A stretch of DNA of 64,000 nt from contig CM030367.1 in NCBI GenBank assembly GCA_017893485.1, positions 90,841,121 through 90,905,120 on the forward strand, given 5' to 3'. Shown one piece after another: positions 1-8,641 of the stretch. The stretch is from Hemerocallis citrina. Taxonomy: Eukaryota; Streptophyta; Magnoliopsida; Asparagales; Asphodelaceae. The position numbers and the translations under genes are program-made. The first letter of the stretch is position 1. Every line of letters begins with the position of its first letter. A model generated the notes under the pieces. That model saw nothing but the letters and a program-made list of their open reading frames with translations. It was not told the DNA's origin and did no database searches.

Positions 1-861
1 TTGATACTTGTCCCTAAGTACACTGCCCTCTATGATCCACTATGAAATCTAAAATGTAACTTGTTTGAATGTAGCAACCATGTAGTAAAAATTTGGGACG
101 CATGAAGTGCTACCTAGATCGGACTAGATACAAGACTTGAAAACAACATGATCACTTGACACTTGCTATTTGTTACTTGTACATGATACTTGATTACTTG
201 ACACTTGTTACTTTTTACTCGTTTACATACCATTAGACACTTGTTACATGCCACTTGCACCCATTTACCTTGCCATGCTACTTGTTCTGTTATTGACTTA
301 GAGTTAGTTGCTCTATTTTGTTGTTACATCTTCCATGCTACACTTGCTTCCGCTGTTACTCTATTCTTGTCTATTTGTTTTCTTTTGTACTTGTTGTCTG
401 CAATACAAGCGGCCCGTAACTTGCATTGACGGACGTTTGTTTTCTCTTTCCTTTTCCTGCAAATTTGTCACTTGCATACTTTGGTGACCAGCTGCCCAAT
501 GGAGTAGGTGATCAAAGATTCTAGTTGGCTAGAGTTCTTGCTACATTTATTCTTGTTGCTTATCTTGAATTATTTGTAACTTGTTACATGGATATTTATG
601 TTGGGCATTTTGTCCCATACTTGTGTTTTGTTCCAGATTTGATTATTTGAGATTTAGTATTCTTGTTTTTGTTTCAAATAATCTTATTGACCATATTAAT
701 TTAGTTATTCATGCATGGTTGACTATTCCTCTTGTATATCTCTTGCTTATTCTTGTATATGTTGTAAAGATCCTTACAGCTTATGAATGGTGAAAGCCAT
801 TCGCTGGACTTGTATCGCGTATTTGTATTCTGTATTCCTTTTTGGGAAGCGGGGCGTGACA
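1..861 (-). mobile_element. LTR fragment, family A, open at window edge
   Basis: On the minus strand this starts at 861 with TGTCACGCCCCGCTTCCC and runs left off the window. The complete LTR at 10,814-14,010 has nearly the same opening, and both share an internal block around GGGCAGCTG and TTACGGGCC (here about 420-500; there about 11,165-11,270). The first 600 bases are dominated by imperfect ACTTG/GATAC repeats. It carries no protein. The TGTCACGCCCC start and the multi-kilobase length suggest a long-LTR Ty3/gypsy family; the clade is inference. It abuts and probably interrupts the LTR that begins at 862. Confidence 0.7.
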
Positions 862-3115
862 ACCCGTTAAAGCAAGCTTCGGGCAGTAAGTAGTAAGAAG
901 TAAGGAAACAATAAAGCATGATATAACAAGGAAAAAGAAACAGAAACAGAAACAGGGAACCATATGATCAACTGCGATACAAATAGCAAATGTGAACTTG
1001 TAACTGAAACGAGAAACATGGAAACATGAATTCAATGTATAATCCTTCGGTGACGAGAAATCATGTAACGGAAAACATGTCATGTAACAGGAATCATGTA
1101 AACTTATAACTTGTAAATGGGAACATGTAAACATATAAACGGGAATCATGTGAACTTGTATACGGGAATCATGTAACTTGTAAACATAAATCATGTAATC
1201 AAGAACCAGGAATCGTGTAATCAAGTATCAATAATCATGTAATCACAAATCATGCCTAGTGCTGGTCTTCAGATTACCAGTTTTATTAACTTATCTAATG
1301 CACGTAATTCTGTGTCCCATAACACAAGTTCGGGTGCATATCAATCATGTGACATTTGGACTTGAGTAGTGAATTCTATAGGATTATGTACCCGGGTCTT
1401 CCGGTGACTTTATCAATAAACAAGACATGTAATCAAGAATCAAGAATCAAGAATCACTATTCCAGGAAACACGGGCCCCCTACTGAGTCTACTCCCTTAT
1501 ATTGTTCACTACTAAGCCATACCATTATAACCCAGCTTGTTATTCTTTTACAATAATTAATCATGAACATGAAGTCAGTATAATCAGTAAAAAGGATAGT
1601 ATTATCAAGACAGTTATTAGGAAGGTATCAAGAGATGATGCAATACATGATATAGAGTCATGACGGTAATCAAGAAGGTATCAAATGGTAGATGCAAATG
1701 CATAATATAAAGAAAATCTATCAACTTATTATATCGGTACAAATTATGAACAATATTTATAGTTCAGTTCATTAAATATGAAAAATAACGGGTTTATATG
1801 CAAAAACGTAGAGATGAATGTCTAGACAACATCACCTATCTGTGTTCAAATTCACTTCCCTGTTGCTACATAAAAGCAAATCCAATTCCGTCAGATATTC
1901 TAGAAAGTAGACTCCCTTTCCGTTCCAACGCATATTCACACGACACATTCTAGGGACTGCAGCTATACGTAAAAATGTATTCTTTACTAGTTTCGATGTT
2001 TCGTGCATAGACTCTGTTCTGGAAATCAAGGAGTCACAGTACTAAAACATCAATAACTTACAATCTATAAATCAGATTGTAAAACTGTAAGATATTCTGG
2101 ATTCTATACTCGATGGACTATGATTTTCATGTGTAAAGTTCTTGGCTTCAGTATAGGGAACAAGGTCAATCTCTTTGTTATTTATGGGTTCGTGTACAGT
2201 TTCGGTTCTGGAATTTACAATATGACAGTACTAAAATAATGATATCTTTCAATTCATAAATCAGATTGTGAAACGTAAGATGTTCTAGATTCTAGACTCA
2301 AGAGGGCTACACAATTCCTATATATAAAGTTCTTGGATTTAGTATCGGGAACTAGGTCCCCAGTACAAAATTGGCAAAACGACATGGCACAAATGTGAAT
2401 ATTCGATAACACGATACGAAGTGTGTTAACGGTTCAAAATTTGAATCAATAGCATGGAGCAAGTGACTAGAACATAATTTGACAATAAAATATGATGATA
2501 ACAAGACTACTTGCCACGTGTCCAAGAAAATTCTTGTACGAGAACAAATAGAGTGTACAAGAGATGCTTGCCTTATACGATGATTATGAGCGAGCGAGAA
2601 CTAGCAATGAGCAAGTGCGACGATAGCAATCTATGATAGTGAACGGTAACAACGCAGCAAGAGGGTAGCAGCAAGAGTGGCGACGATAATAATAGCGAGC
2701 AAGGGTAGCATGGGTGAGTGAGACACCTTCGACAGACACTACGACCGAAGGTAGTGGTATGCAAGTGCAGCGACGGCAACGAGCAAGTAGATAGCAAGTA
2801 ACGGCAGAGAAAGGATGAAGTTTCAGGTGTAGTCAGGGTCAAGGGTGAATATGGCAGTGCCATGAAGATGGAGCTCAGGTTACAGTGGAGAAGAGGAGAA
2901 TGATAGTCGGGGGTTTTGAAGGATGAGGTAGAGTGTTGTGCAAGGAAAAGATGAAATTGAAGGAGACAGTGAGGGGATGAAGATGAGTATGCATATACTT
3001 ATAGGCATATATATATGATATATAAAGAGAGGGGGTCGGGATAATGTGAAGGAGAAGAAGACAAGAGTGGGGGAGGAAAATTAGGGTGTGAAGCGATGGG
3101 TTGAGGTTGCATGCA

Positions 3116-3123
<8 letters not shown>
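862..3123 (+). mobile_element. LTR fragment, family B, truncated at both ends
   Basis: This stretch matches the reverse complement of 62,122-64,000. Shared blocks are 1,430-1,560 with 63,840-63,960 (CATGTAATCAAG repeats, then an ACCC..GGCTTGTTATTC-like block), 1,832-2,030 with 63,360-63,566, and 2,400-2,600 with 62,810-62,990. The short open frames in the 1.8-2.0 kb and 63.4 kb blocks translate alike but appear to be shadows of conserved LTR sequence. The left side is cut by the family A LTR at 861 and the right side ends at a (TA)n array. The region 2,570-3,110 is purine-rich and reads as a leader or U5-like segment. No gene is seen. Confidence 0.65.
930..1460 (+). repeat. Imperfect CATGTAATCAAG-type short tandem repeats in LTR B
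   Basis: Many degenerate copies of a roughly 10-14 base motif (AATCATGTAA, ATCAAGAATC) follow each other. Related arrays occur in every copy of LTR families A and B here: 1-600, 11,350-11,560 and 63,930-64,000. They are part of the LTR, not a separate element. Confidence 0.7.

Positions 3124-3166
<43 letters not shown>
3124..3166. repeat. (TA)n microsatellite
   Basis: About 21 uninterrupted TA units lie directly against the left end of the palindromic element that starts at 3,167. Confidence 0.95.
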
Positions 3167-3168
<2 letters not shown>

Positions 3169-3379
3169 GCTATCTTCCGTTACAAATGCAAATGTCGTGC
3201 AAATGCGTGCACACCATTTAACCCGTCGTTCCCAATGACGGGTTAAGGCAAAACACATAACCCGTCATTGTGGGGATGACGGGTTATGTGTTTTGCCTTA
3301 ACTCGTCATTCCTAATGACGTGTTAAGTGGTGTGCACGTTTGTAAATGCTACAGTAGCGTTTGCAACGGAAAAAGGCTC
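3167..3379. mobile_element. Palindromic MITE abutting (TA)n
   Basis: The element is an imperfect inverted repeat along almost its whole length. The left end reads GGGCTATCTTCCGTTACAAA and the right end, complemented, GAGCCTTTTTCCGTTGCAAA. Both arms continue through GTGCACACCA-like and AACCCGTCA-like segments to a centre near 3,270. There is no coding capacity. Its length of about 213 bp and the fold-back structure fit a non-autonomous DNA transposon. Superfamily is not certain; a MULE-like or Micron-like origin is possible. The exact target duplication is masked by TA repeats on the left. Confidence 0.7.
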
Positions 3380-3394
3380 TATATGGGCCATATA

Positions 3395-3750
3395 TATGTG
3401 TGTTCGGGGTTGGTAGCTGATATCATGCTGGCTCAGCTCTATGGACCATTTCATTAGACGTCCCGATGTTTCGGGCTTATGGAGAACTTGCTTCAGTGGC
3501 TGGTTGGTGAGAACGACCATCGAGTGGGACTGAAAATAGGTACAAAGTTTTCTTGCAGCCATGATCAACACGTATGCCATCTTTTCTACCTTCGGGTAGC
3601 GGAGTTCTGCATCCCTAAGGACCTTACTCACGTAGTAGATGGGGCGTTGCATCTTATCCTCCTCTCTTACCAGGACGGCACTAAGGGTCTACTTCGAAGT
3701 TGCCAGGTATATGTAGAGGGTTTCGCCAGGCTTCGGCTTGCTCAAGGGTG
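3395..3750 (-). pseudogene. Ty3/gypsy RNase H domain fragment (copy 1)
   Basis: The minus-strand translation shows the typical gypsy RNase H succession: RPIYYVSKVL, then a KMAYVL helix, VVLTNQPLKQVL and ending near LSQHDISYQPRT. These correspond to the second half of the domain that removes the RNA strand during reverse transcription. The open part runs 3,652-3,323, but the last residues belong to the neighbouring MITE. The fragment stops before the domain would finish, and nothing of integrase follows. Stops occur between this part and the RT upstream of it. Confidence 0.8.
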
Positions 3751-4966
3751 GGGGGTTTACCAGGTAAGCCTTCAGTTAATTGAAAGACTCTTTCTGTTGT
3801 TGTCCCCACTTAAAGCCTTTCGCTCCTCTCAGGGCTTTGAAGAACGGGAGGCATTTCTCCCCTGACTTGGAGAGAAAACGCCCTATAGTTGCGAGGCGTC
3901 TCGTGAGCCTCTATACTTCTTTAACATTGGAGGGAGGGGCCATATTGAGTATGGCTTTAATCTTCTCAGGATTGGCTTCTATGCCCCTCTGGCTCACCAT
4001 GAATCCGAGGAATTTTCCGGATAAGATGTCGAAGGCACACTTGCCTGGATTCAATCTCATGTTGTGCCTTATCAACACCCCGAAGGCTTCCTGGAGGTCA
4101 TGGACATGCTCCTGCCCGCTGACGCTTTTGACCAACATGTCGTCCACATAGACTTCCATGTTACGGCCGATCTGGTCTCGGAAGACCTTGTTAACAAGGC
4201 GTTGGTACGTTGCTCCGGCGTTCATCAGCCCGAAGGGCATTACCTGGTAGTAGTACAGGTCTTGGTCGGTTACGAACGAGGTCTTCAGAAAGTCAGGAGG
4301 GAACATTCAGATCTGGTTATACCCCGAGAAGGCATCCATGAAGCTGAGGAGCTCATGGCCGAAGGTCGCATCGATCGGAGCATCTCGGAGGGGGGAATGG
4401 GTCCTTCAGACATGGTTTGTTGAGGTCGGTGAAGTCGATGCATATTTTCCAGCTCCTGTTGGCCTTTTTAACCATTACCACATTGGATAGCCATTCGGGG
4501 TAATCACCTCCTAGATTAACTGAGCGTTCAAAAGCTTCTCGGCCTCTTCTTTGATCGCTTGCTTGTGCTCGGAAGCGAATTTACGTCGCTTCTGCTGGAT
4601 GGGTTTAACTCCCGGGGCAACGCTGAGGTGGTGCATCAGGAGCTCTTCTGAGATTCCGGGCATATCAGCCGTGGTCCAAGCAAAAAGATTGCGATTCTCC
4701 CTTATACATTGGGAGATGTCCTCTTTGATGGAAGGGGAAAGGGCCTTGCTGATCTTGAATGTCTTGGTGGCATCTCGTTCGGAGAAGGCAACTTCTTCTA
4801 ACTCGTCCGCCGGCTTGGAGATGGTCTGGCTACTTCCTTGTGGGAGTTCGAGGGCTTCAATGGAGAGGACAGGCCCTCCCATCGAGGTCATGTAACATTT
4901 ACGAGCTGCCTCCTGGCTCCCTCTTACTTCTCCCACTCCTGCCGAGGTGGGGAACTTCATTTTCAT
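3751..4966 (-). pseudogene. Ty3/gypsy reverse transcriptase (copy 1)
   Basis: Two open pieces, 4,966-4,511 and 4,306-3,911, cover the RT. The upstream piece has the lead-in FAWTTADMPGI, followed by HHLSVAPGVKP and a lysine-rich stretch, as in Tat-type pol. The second piece has YYYQVMPFGLMNAGATYQRL and the catalytic YVDDMLVKS, so the active-site Asp pair is intact. The pieces are separated by a frame break near 4,310-4,510. It would copy element RNA into DNA as part of a gag-pol polyprotein. It is dead here because of stops and the missing integrase. Confidence 0.85.
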
Positions 4967-5043
4967 ATGATAAGACGATGGTATGGCCTAGAGAGCGGCC
5001 AGACCGGGTCGACCCAAGATGACGTTGTAGGTGGCCTTTACGT

Positions 5044-5397
5044 CTACACCATGAAGTCCATTGGCTCGGTCCCGGTAACCGAGGTTTTGCCAGCGGTCAC
5101 GTCAAGGGTTATTACTCCCTTGATCGTCACCGGCACCCCGGTGAATCCGTGAAGAGTGTAACCAGCTGGCTTGAGCCGATCTCTTGATAGCTGAAGGCCC
5201 TGGAATGCCTCCAAGAAGAGAATATTGACTGAACTGCCGTTGTTCACTAGGACCCGGCGTACGTCAAAATTGGCCATCCGAAGGTTTATAACAAGGGCAT
5301 CGAAATAGGGCATCCGGATGCCCTCTAAGTCCCTATCAGAAAACGTAACAGGGACCCCAAGGCCTTTGTGAGGAGGATGGCTCTGTACGGCGTTCAC
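5044..5397 (-). pseudogene. Ty3/gypsy aspartic protease (copy 1), catalytic Asp replaced
   Basis: The 117-codon open stretch contains the retropepsin core VLVNNGSSVNIL followed by a GFTGVPVTIKG strand and LDVTAGKT. In this family the motif is normally D-N-G-S or D-T-G-S, with the first residue being the catalytic aspartate. Here an AAC codon at about 5,242-5,244 gives asparagine instead. A single G-to-A change would explain it. The second Tat copy in the window keeps Asp at this place (VDNGNS near 33,320). The protease would cut the gag-pol polyprotein; this version should be inactive. Confidence 0.75.
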
Positions 5398-5510
5398 TTC
5401 TCGGACGAAGGCTTTTCGGGAGGAATTGGAATCTCCCCCATTAGGCCACTGTGTATGAGGTGCAAGACGGCCTCGGTTTCGACATCGGGGGTCTTTGCAC
5501 GTTGTTTCGG

Positions 5511-5711
5511 TTAGCTTGTTAGCCCCCCTGGGGGCGAAGGTGGATCTGCCCTGTCTTTCCTCATGAACTTGGCAAGATGCCCCCGCCGAATTATGGCTTC
5601 TATCTCGTCTTTGAGTGCCCGACAGTCATCCGTGTCGTGGCCGTAGTCCCGGTGATAGCGACACCACTTCTCCTTATTTCTCTTTTGCCGCTGATTTCGG
5701 TGTGGGGGCAA
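5511..5711 (-). pseudogene. C-terminal gag fragment with zinc-knuckle-like motif (copy 1)
   Basis: Minus-strand residues WCRYHRDYGHDTDDCRALK form the C-x2-H-x4-H-x4-C-like motif typical of Tat gag ends, followed by EIEAIIRRGHLAKF. The same block exists in copy 3 near 60,640-60,740 and in copy 2 near 33,690-33,750. The gag upstream of about 5,690 is absent: the frame runs straight into LTR sequence, marking an internal deletion. Confidence 0.75.
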
Positions 5712-6346
5712 TCAGATGAATTTGTGGGTTCGTGAGAAATCGAGTGGGTCAAACCTGACCACTTCCACCATTGTTTGGCTAGCTTCTCGCTGCTCCTGTT
5801 GACCTGCACAAAGTTCGAAACACCAGGGTTGATCCCGGCGACGAACCCTCCGACGCTCTTGTCAGTACTCAGAAAAGAATATGAAAGAGCTTTAAGTTGG
5901 CAAAGAGTGATCACCTCGTAATGGTAGGAGGTAGGGGGTATTTATAGTCGTCGTAGGGATCTACTTCGAGATACGAACAAATCTCTACTCCCCACTGTGG
6001 ATGGGTAGAAGTGGTTAGAACCACCTCCTAGAGATAAGGACGAGTCAGGATTTCTCCAGGTCTTTATGAACTGGTTCTTAACGGGTTGGGACCCGTACCC
6101 AGTTGAATGGATCCGTTCGTTTGTAGGTGAAATTACCGTCTTGCCCCTGTAAACTTTAAGATTCATGCCCGATTTGAACGGTCCCGATTTAATCCCATTT
6201 TTAGTCATATCACATCATACAAATAAATATTTGCATATGCATCACACTAAAAAAACTAGTGTATGTACTAGTGTTGATTTCCTCATTCTCGTGCACCATC
6301 AAGAACGCAACTATTCGCATATATACTCAAGAAATTTAATCACACT

Positions 6347-6350
<4 letters not shown>
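5690..6350 (-). mobile_element. Tat-type LTR (copy 1)
   Basis: The minus strand aligns with the plus-strand LTR at 58,446-59,037: matching blocks include GGGCATGAATCTTAAAG, GGTAATTTCACCTAC, a TATAAATA box (complement of 5,939-5,946), and the downstream ACAAGAGCGTCGGAGGG block near 5,845. The LTR start lies at or before the (TA)n array at 6,351. The LTR end joins gag at about 5,683-5,690. Confidence 0.75.
5939..5946 (-). promoter_or_regulatory. TATA box of Tat LTR copy 1
   Basis: TATAAATA on the minus strand sits at the same place in the LTR as TATAAAAA at 58,791 and TATAAATA at 35,488-35,495, roughly 80-100 bases upstream of the conserved GCGTCGGAGGG block. Confidence 0.6.

Positions 6351-6393
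<43 letters not shown>
6351..6393. repeat. (TA)n microsatellite
   Basis: An uninterrupted TA run directly left of the MITE starting at 6,394. Confidence 0.95.
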
Positions 6394-6395
<2 letters not shown>

Positions 6396-6606
6396 GAAAA
6401 AGGGGTATGAGCAACTTGCTCATTTAGTAAATAAGAAATTCAAGGGGTATGAGCAACTTGCTCATTTAGTAAATAAGCAATTCATGATGTGGCATACATG
6501 TGATTGGAAAAGCCTTAAAAGAGTTAGTTATCCAATGTATCACATGCATGCCACATAATCAATTGCTCATTTACTAAATGAGCAAGTTGCTCATATCCCT
6601 TTTAAC
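6394..6606. mobile_element. Palindromic MITE between two (TA)n arrays
   Basis: The left arm contains GGGGTATGAGCAACTTGCTC followed by ATTTAGTAAAT; the right arm is its reverse complement, ending in GAGCAAGTTGCTCATATCCC. The inner arms share ATGATGTGGCAT/ATGCCACATAAT. The outer 40 bases of the left arm are tandemly duplicated (6,401 and 6,444). No coding capacity. TA repeats flank both sides, so no target duplication can be read. Confidence 0.75.
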
Positions 6607-6612
6607 TATAAC

Positions 6613-6615
<3 letters not shown>

Positions 6616-6699
<84 letters not shown>
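6616..6699. repeat. (TA)n microsatellite abutting the MULE left end
   Basis: A long TA run with one TACATA interruption ends exactly where the left TIR of the 15.5-kb MULE starts. Confidence 0.95.
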
Positions 6700-6703
<4 letters not shown>

Positions 6704-6760
6704 AATGCTCGGTTGAAAACGGGTTTGTTTTCAACCGGGTTGGGAAACAACCATCTTAGC
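6700..6760 (+). repeat. MULE left terminal inverted repeat
   Basis: About 52 bases match the right end at 22,137-22,187 with a few substitutions and single-base indels. Similarity continues more weakly through GCTCAT-AAGATGATGAGCGGATC versus the complement of 22,085-22,125. Confidence 0.85.
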
Positions 6761-6924
6761 CCTCCAATCGCTCATCAAGATGATGAGCGGATCTAATCGA
6801 AACCCGTTAACGTCTCCCACTAACGGCTCTAAAAGCGAAGGGGAAATTTCGGAAATTCACGCCAAAAAACGTTTCACACTTAGCATTATTTTGGCGTGAA
6901 GTTTTTTTTCTCAGTTACCTATAC

Positions 6925-7080
6925 TTAGGCCGTTGTTGGGAACAACGGCCTAAGTTATTTGAAGTTTTCTTTTGAAGAAAATTGTACTTAGACCGTTGTT
7001 TGGAACAACGGCCTAGGTTGTTTTTTTTAACAAAAATTTCAACCTAGGTCGTTGTTCCCAACAACGGCCTAAGTATGTAC
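6925..7080. repeat. Three GGCCGTTG...CAACGGCC hairpins (left)
   Basis: Near-perfect short palindromes of the form TTAGGCCGTTG-loop-CAACGGCCTAA occur at about 6,927, 6,990 and 7,045. The same hairpin occurs once near the right end (21,957-21,992) and many times in the central arrays, so it is a signature of this element. Confidence 0.85.
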
Positions 7081-7089
7081 AAGTGTTTT

Positions 7090-7439
7090 TCCAAACACTT
7101 GTACATACTCAGATCGCCATCTCCGTCACAACTCTCTCTCTCTCTCGCTAGTGGAGCTCGAGAAACCCATATCCCCAAACCCTAGTTCTCTCTCTATCGA
7201 TCTGAAAACCCTAGCTCTCTCTTGCTCGTTGCTTCTCACTGAATCTCTCCCTATTCTCACACTCTTGCCCTCTTCCTTTGAAGATCCCAATTACAAAAAA
7301 TCCCTAACCCATACGAAATCTCCCCAACCCTAAAACCCTAATCCTAAAGAAATTAGCCAAACCCTACTCCCCTTCCTTTCTCTACAGCAGTGCGCGAAGG
7401 CCTCCCCTATCTCCTTTCCGAACACCCTCATTGTGAAAG
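7090..7439 (+). promoter_or_regulatory. Probable promoter and 5' untranslated exon of the MULE transposase
   Basis: The stretch is CT-rich with several AACCCTA and CTCTCTCT motifs, as in plant 5' leaders, and ends at an AAAG|GTATTT splice donor. A matching acceptor, TTTTACCCCAG, lies immediately before the ATG at 8,642. The leader and its 1.2-kb intron are inference from these signals. The small open frame at 7,151-7,333 is not convincing as a protein. Confidence 0.5.
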
Positions 7440-8641
7440 GTATTTATTTGTTCCTATTTGAGTATATCTAACTAGGTTAATTGATTGGATTTTTTCTCCA
7501 ATGTTTGAGTGTATAATTTCTATATTATGCGTAGGTATTTATAGAGTAGGTAATTCTAGTTTTATTGGGGATGAAGATGTAGTATTAGTTGTTGTTGGTC
7601 GTTATTCGATGCTAGTAATAGCGCACAAAGAGAAAAAAAATATATGCAACTTTGCGAGTACGTAGTGCTCGCCACGTACAAGCCAACGCAACTTGTAGAA
7701 GTGTGTTTGGATTCATGGTTTGAAGTGTACGACGGTGTATCGCTTTCGAGTATTTCCCGTGAGTGAAAGCAATACATCGGCGTATTTTGCAAATTGTGAG
7801 TCGAAACTCACCTCTACAAATTTTGTTGGCTCATGTGTTTTGCGTCCGTCCTACTCCCAAAGTTTCGGAATTTTTTGATCTCGTTTGTGCGGATTTGTAC
7901 CGTATATCAAACAACAACCTCGATTTCTGTCAATGGTACTTTTCAGTACGAAACGACATCCAAAAAAAAAAAATTTGAAGAGCATATTGGGCTTACCGCT
8001 CGCTACCAAACAGTATTTGTAGTTGAGAGTTCGGACCCCCGGTTTGGGGCCTACATCAATGTATCGCATTGTTGACATTTTTCATGAATGAATGCGATAC
8101 ACGGCCGTATCTTGCAAACCGTTGGTCGGAACTCGCTTGTACAAGTTGCGTTGCCTTGTGTGCGAGGAGCCCGACCCAATCACAAAGTTTAATTTTTTTT
8201 TTTCCGTCGATTGTGCAGTTTTCTTATGAATTTTGTTATGTTTTGAGGGATTTTTCAATAGAGAACCTACTTGAACAATTCGTAATTTTGCGAGTAGGTC
8301 GGTCTCGCCACTCACAAGTCATACCAACTTGTAGTTGCGAGTTGTCACCCACGGTTTGCTATATACATCCGTATATCGCATTCCCCTCATTTCCAAGAGT
8401 GAAAGCGAGCGAGACACGACCATATCTTGCAAACCGTGGATCGGAACTCGCTTGTACAAGTTCTGTTACCTTGTGTGTGGCAAGCCAGACCCAATAGCAG
8501 AGTTTCGTATTTTTATGACGTCGTTTTTGACGTTTTGTCACTTATTTTGTTTCGTATGTATATATATCACAATCGTTTGTTAACAAGCTATTTTATATAT
8601 GATATGTATATTAATTTACCAATAATATATTTTTACCCCAG
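7440..8641 (+). other. Predicted 5' leader intron of the MULE transposase
   Basis: GT at 7,440-7,441 and AG at 8,640-8,641 bound a 1,202-base stretch without credible coding sequence. The acceptor abuts the transposase ATG. Almost all of the left hairpin-unit array lies inside it. Confidence 0.45.
7676..8488. repeat. Left subterminal array: three long hairpin units
   Basis: Three diverged units lie at about 7,676-7,834, 7,991-8,170 and 8,292-8,488. Each is a long imperfect hairpin: AACGCAACTTGTA, GAGTTCGGACC, GTTTG, TATCGC on one side and their complements on the other. The same units occur twice at the other end of the element (21,231-21,395 and 21,574-21,739). They are likely transposase-recognition or structural subterminal repeats; that role is inferred. 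Confidence 0.75.

Larger units (their letters stand above)
3380..6350 (-). mobile_element. Tat/Retand-type Ty3/gypsy element, copy 1, truncated and internally deleted
   Basis: Read on the minus strand the order is LTR (about 6,350-5,690), end of gag with a zinc-knuckle-like motif, protease, reverse transcriptase and RNase H, ending at about 3,395 beside the MITE. PBS, most of gag, the end of RNase H, integrase and the 3' LTR are missing. The LTR matches the plus-strand copy at 58,446-59,037 over several hundred bases. Gag-protease-RT-RNase H order and the residues point to the Tat lineage of Ty3/gypsy. Confidence 0.85.

Noticed and set aside
930..1460. Possible CRISPR-like regular repeat
   Set aside because: Units are short, degenerate and without uniform spacers; the sequence is a plant LTR.
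1832..2029. 65-residue frame similar to 63,339-63,566
   Set aside because: The similarity reflects conserved LTR B DNA; no start context, domain or extension supports a protein.
3124..6796. Frames with YIYIYI repeats
   Set aside because: They are translations of (TA)n microsatellites.
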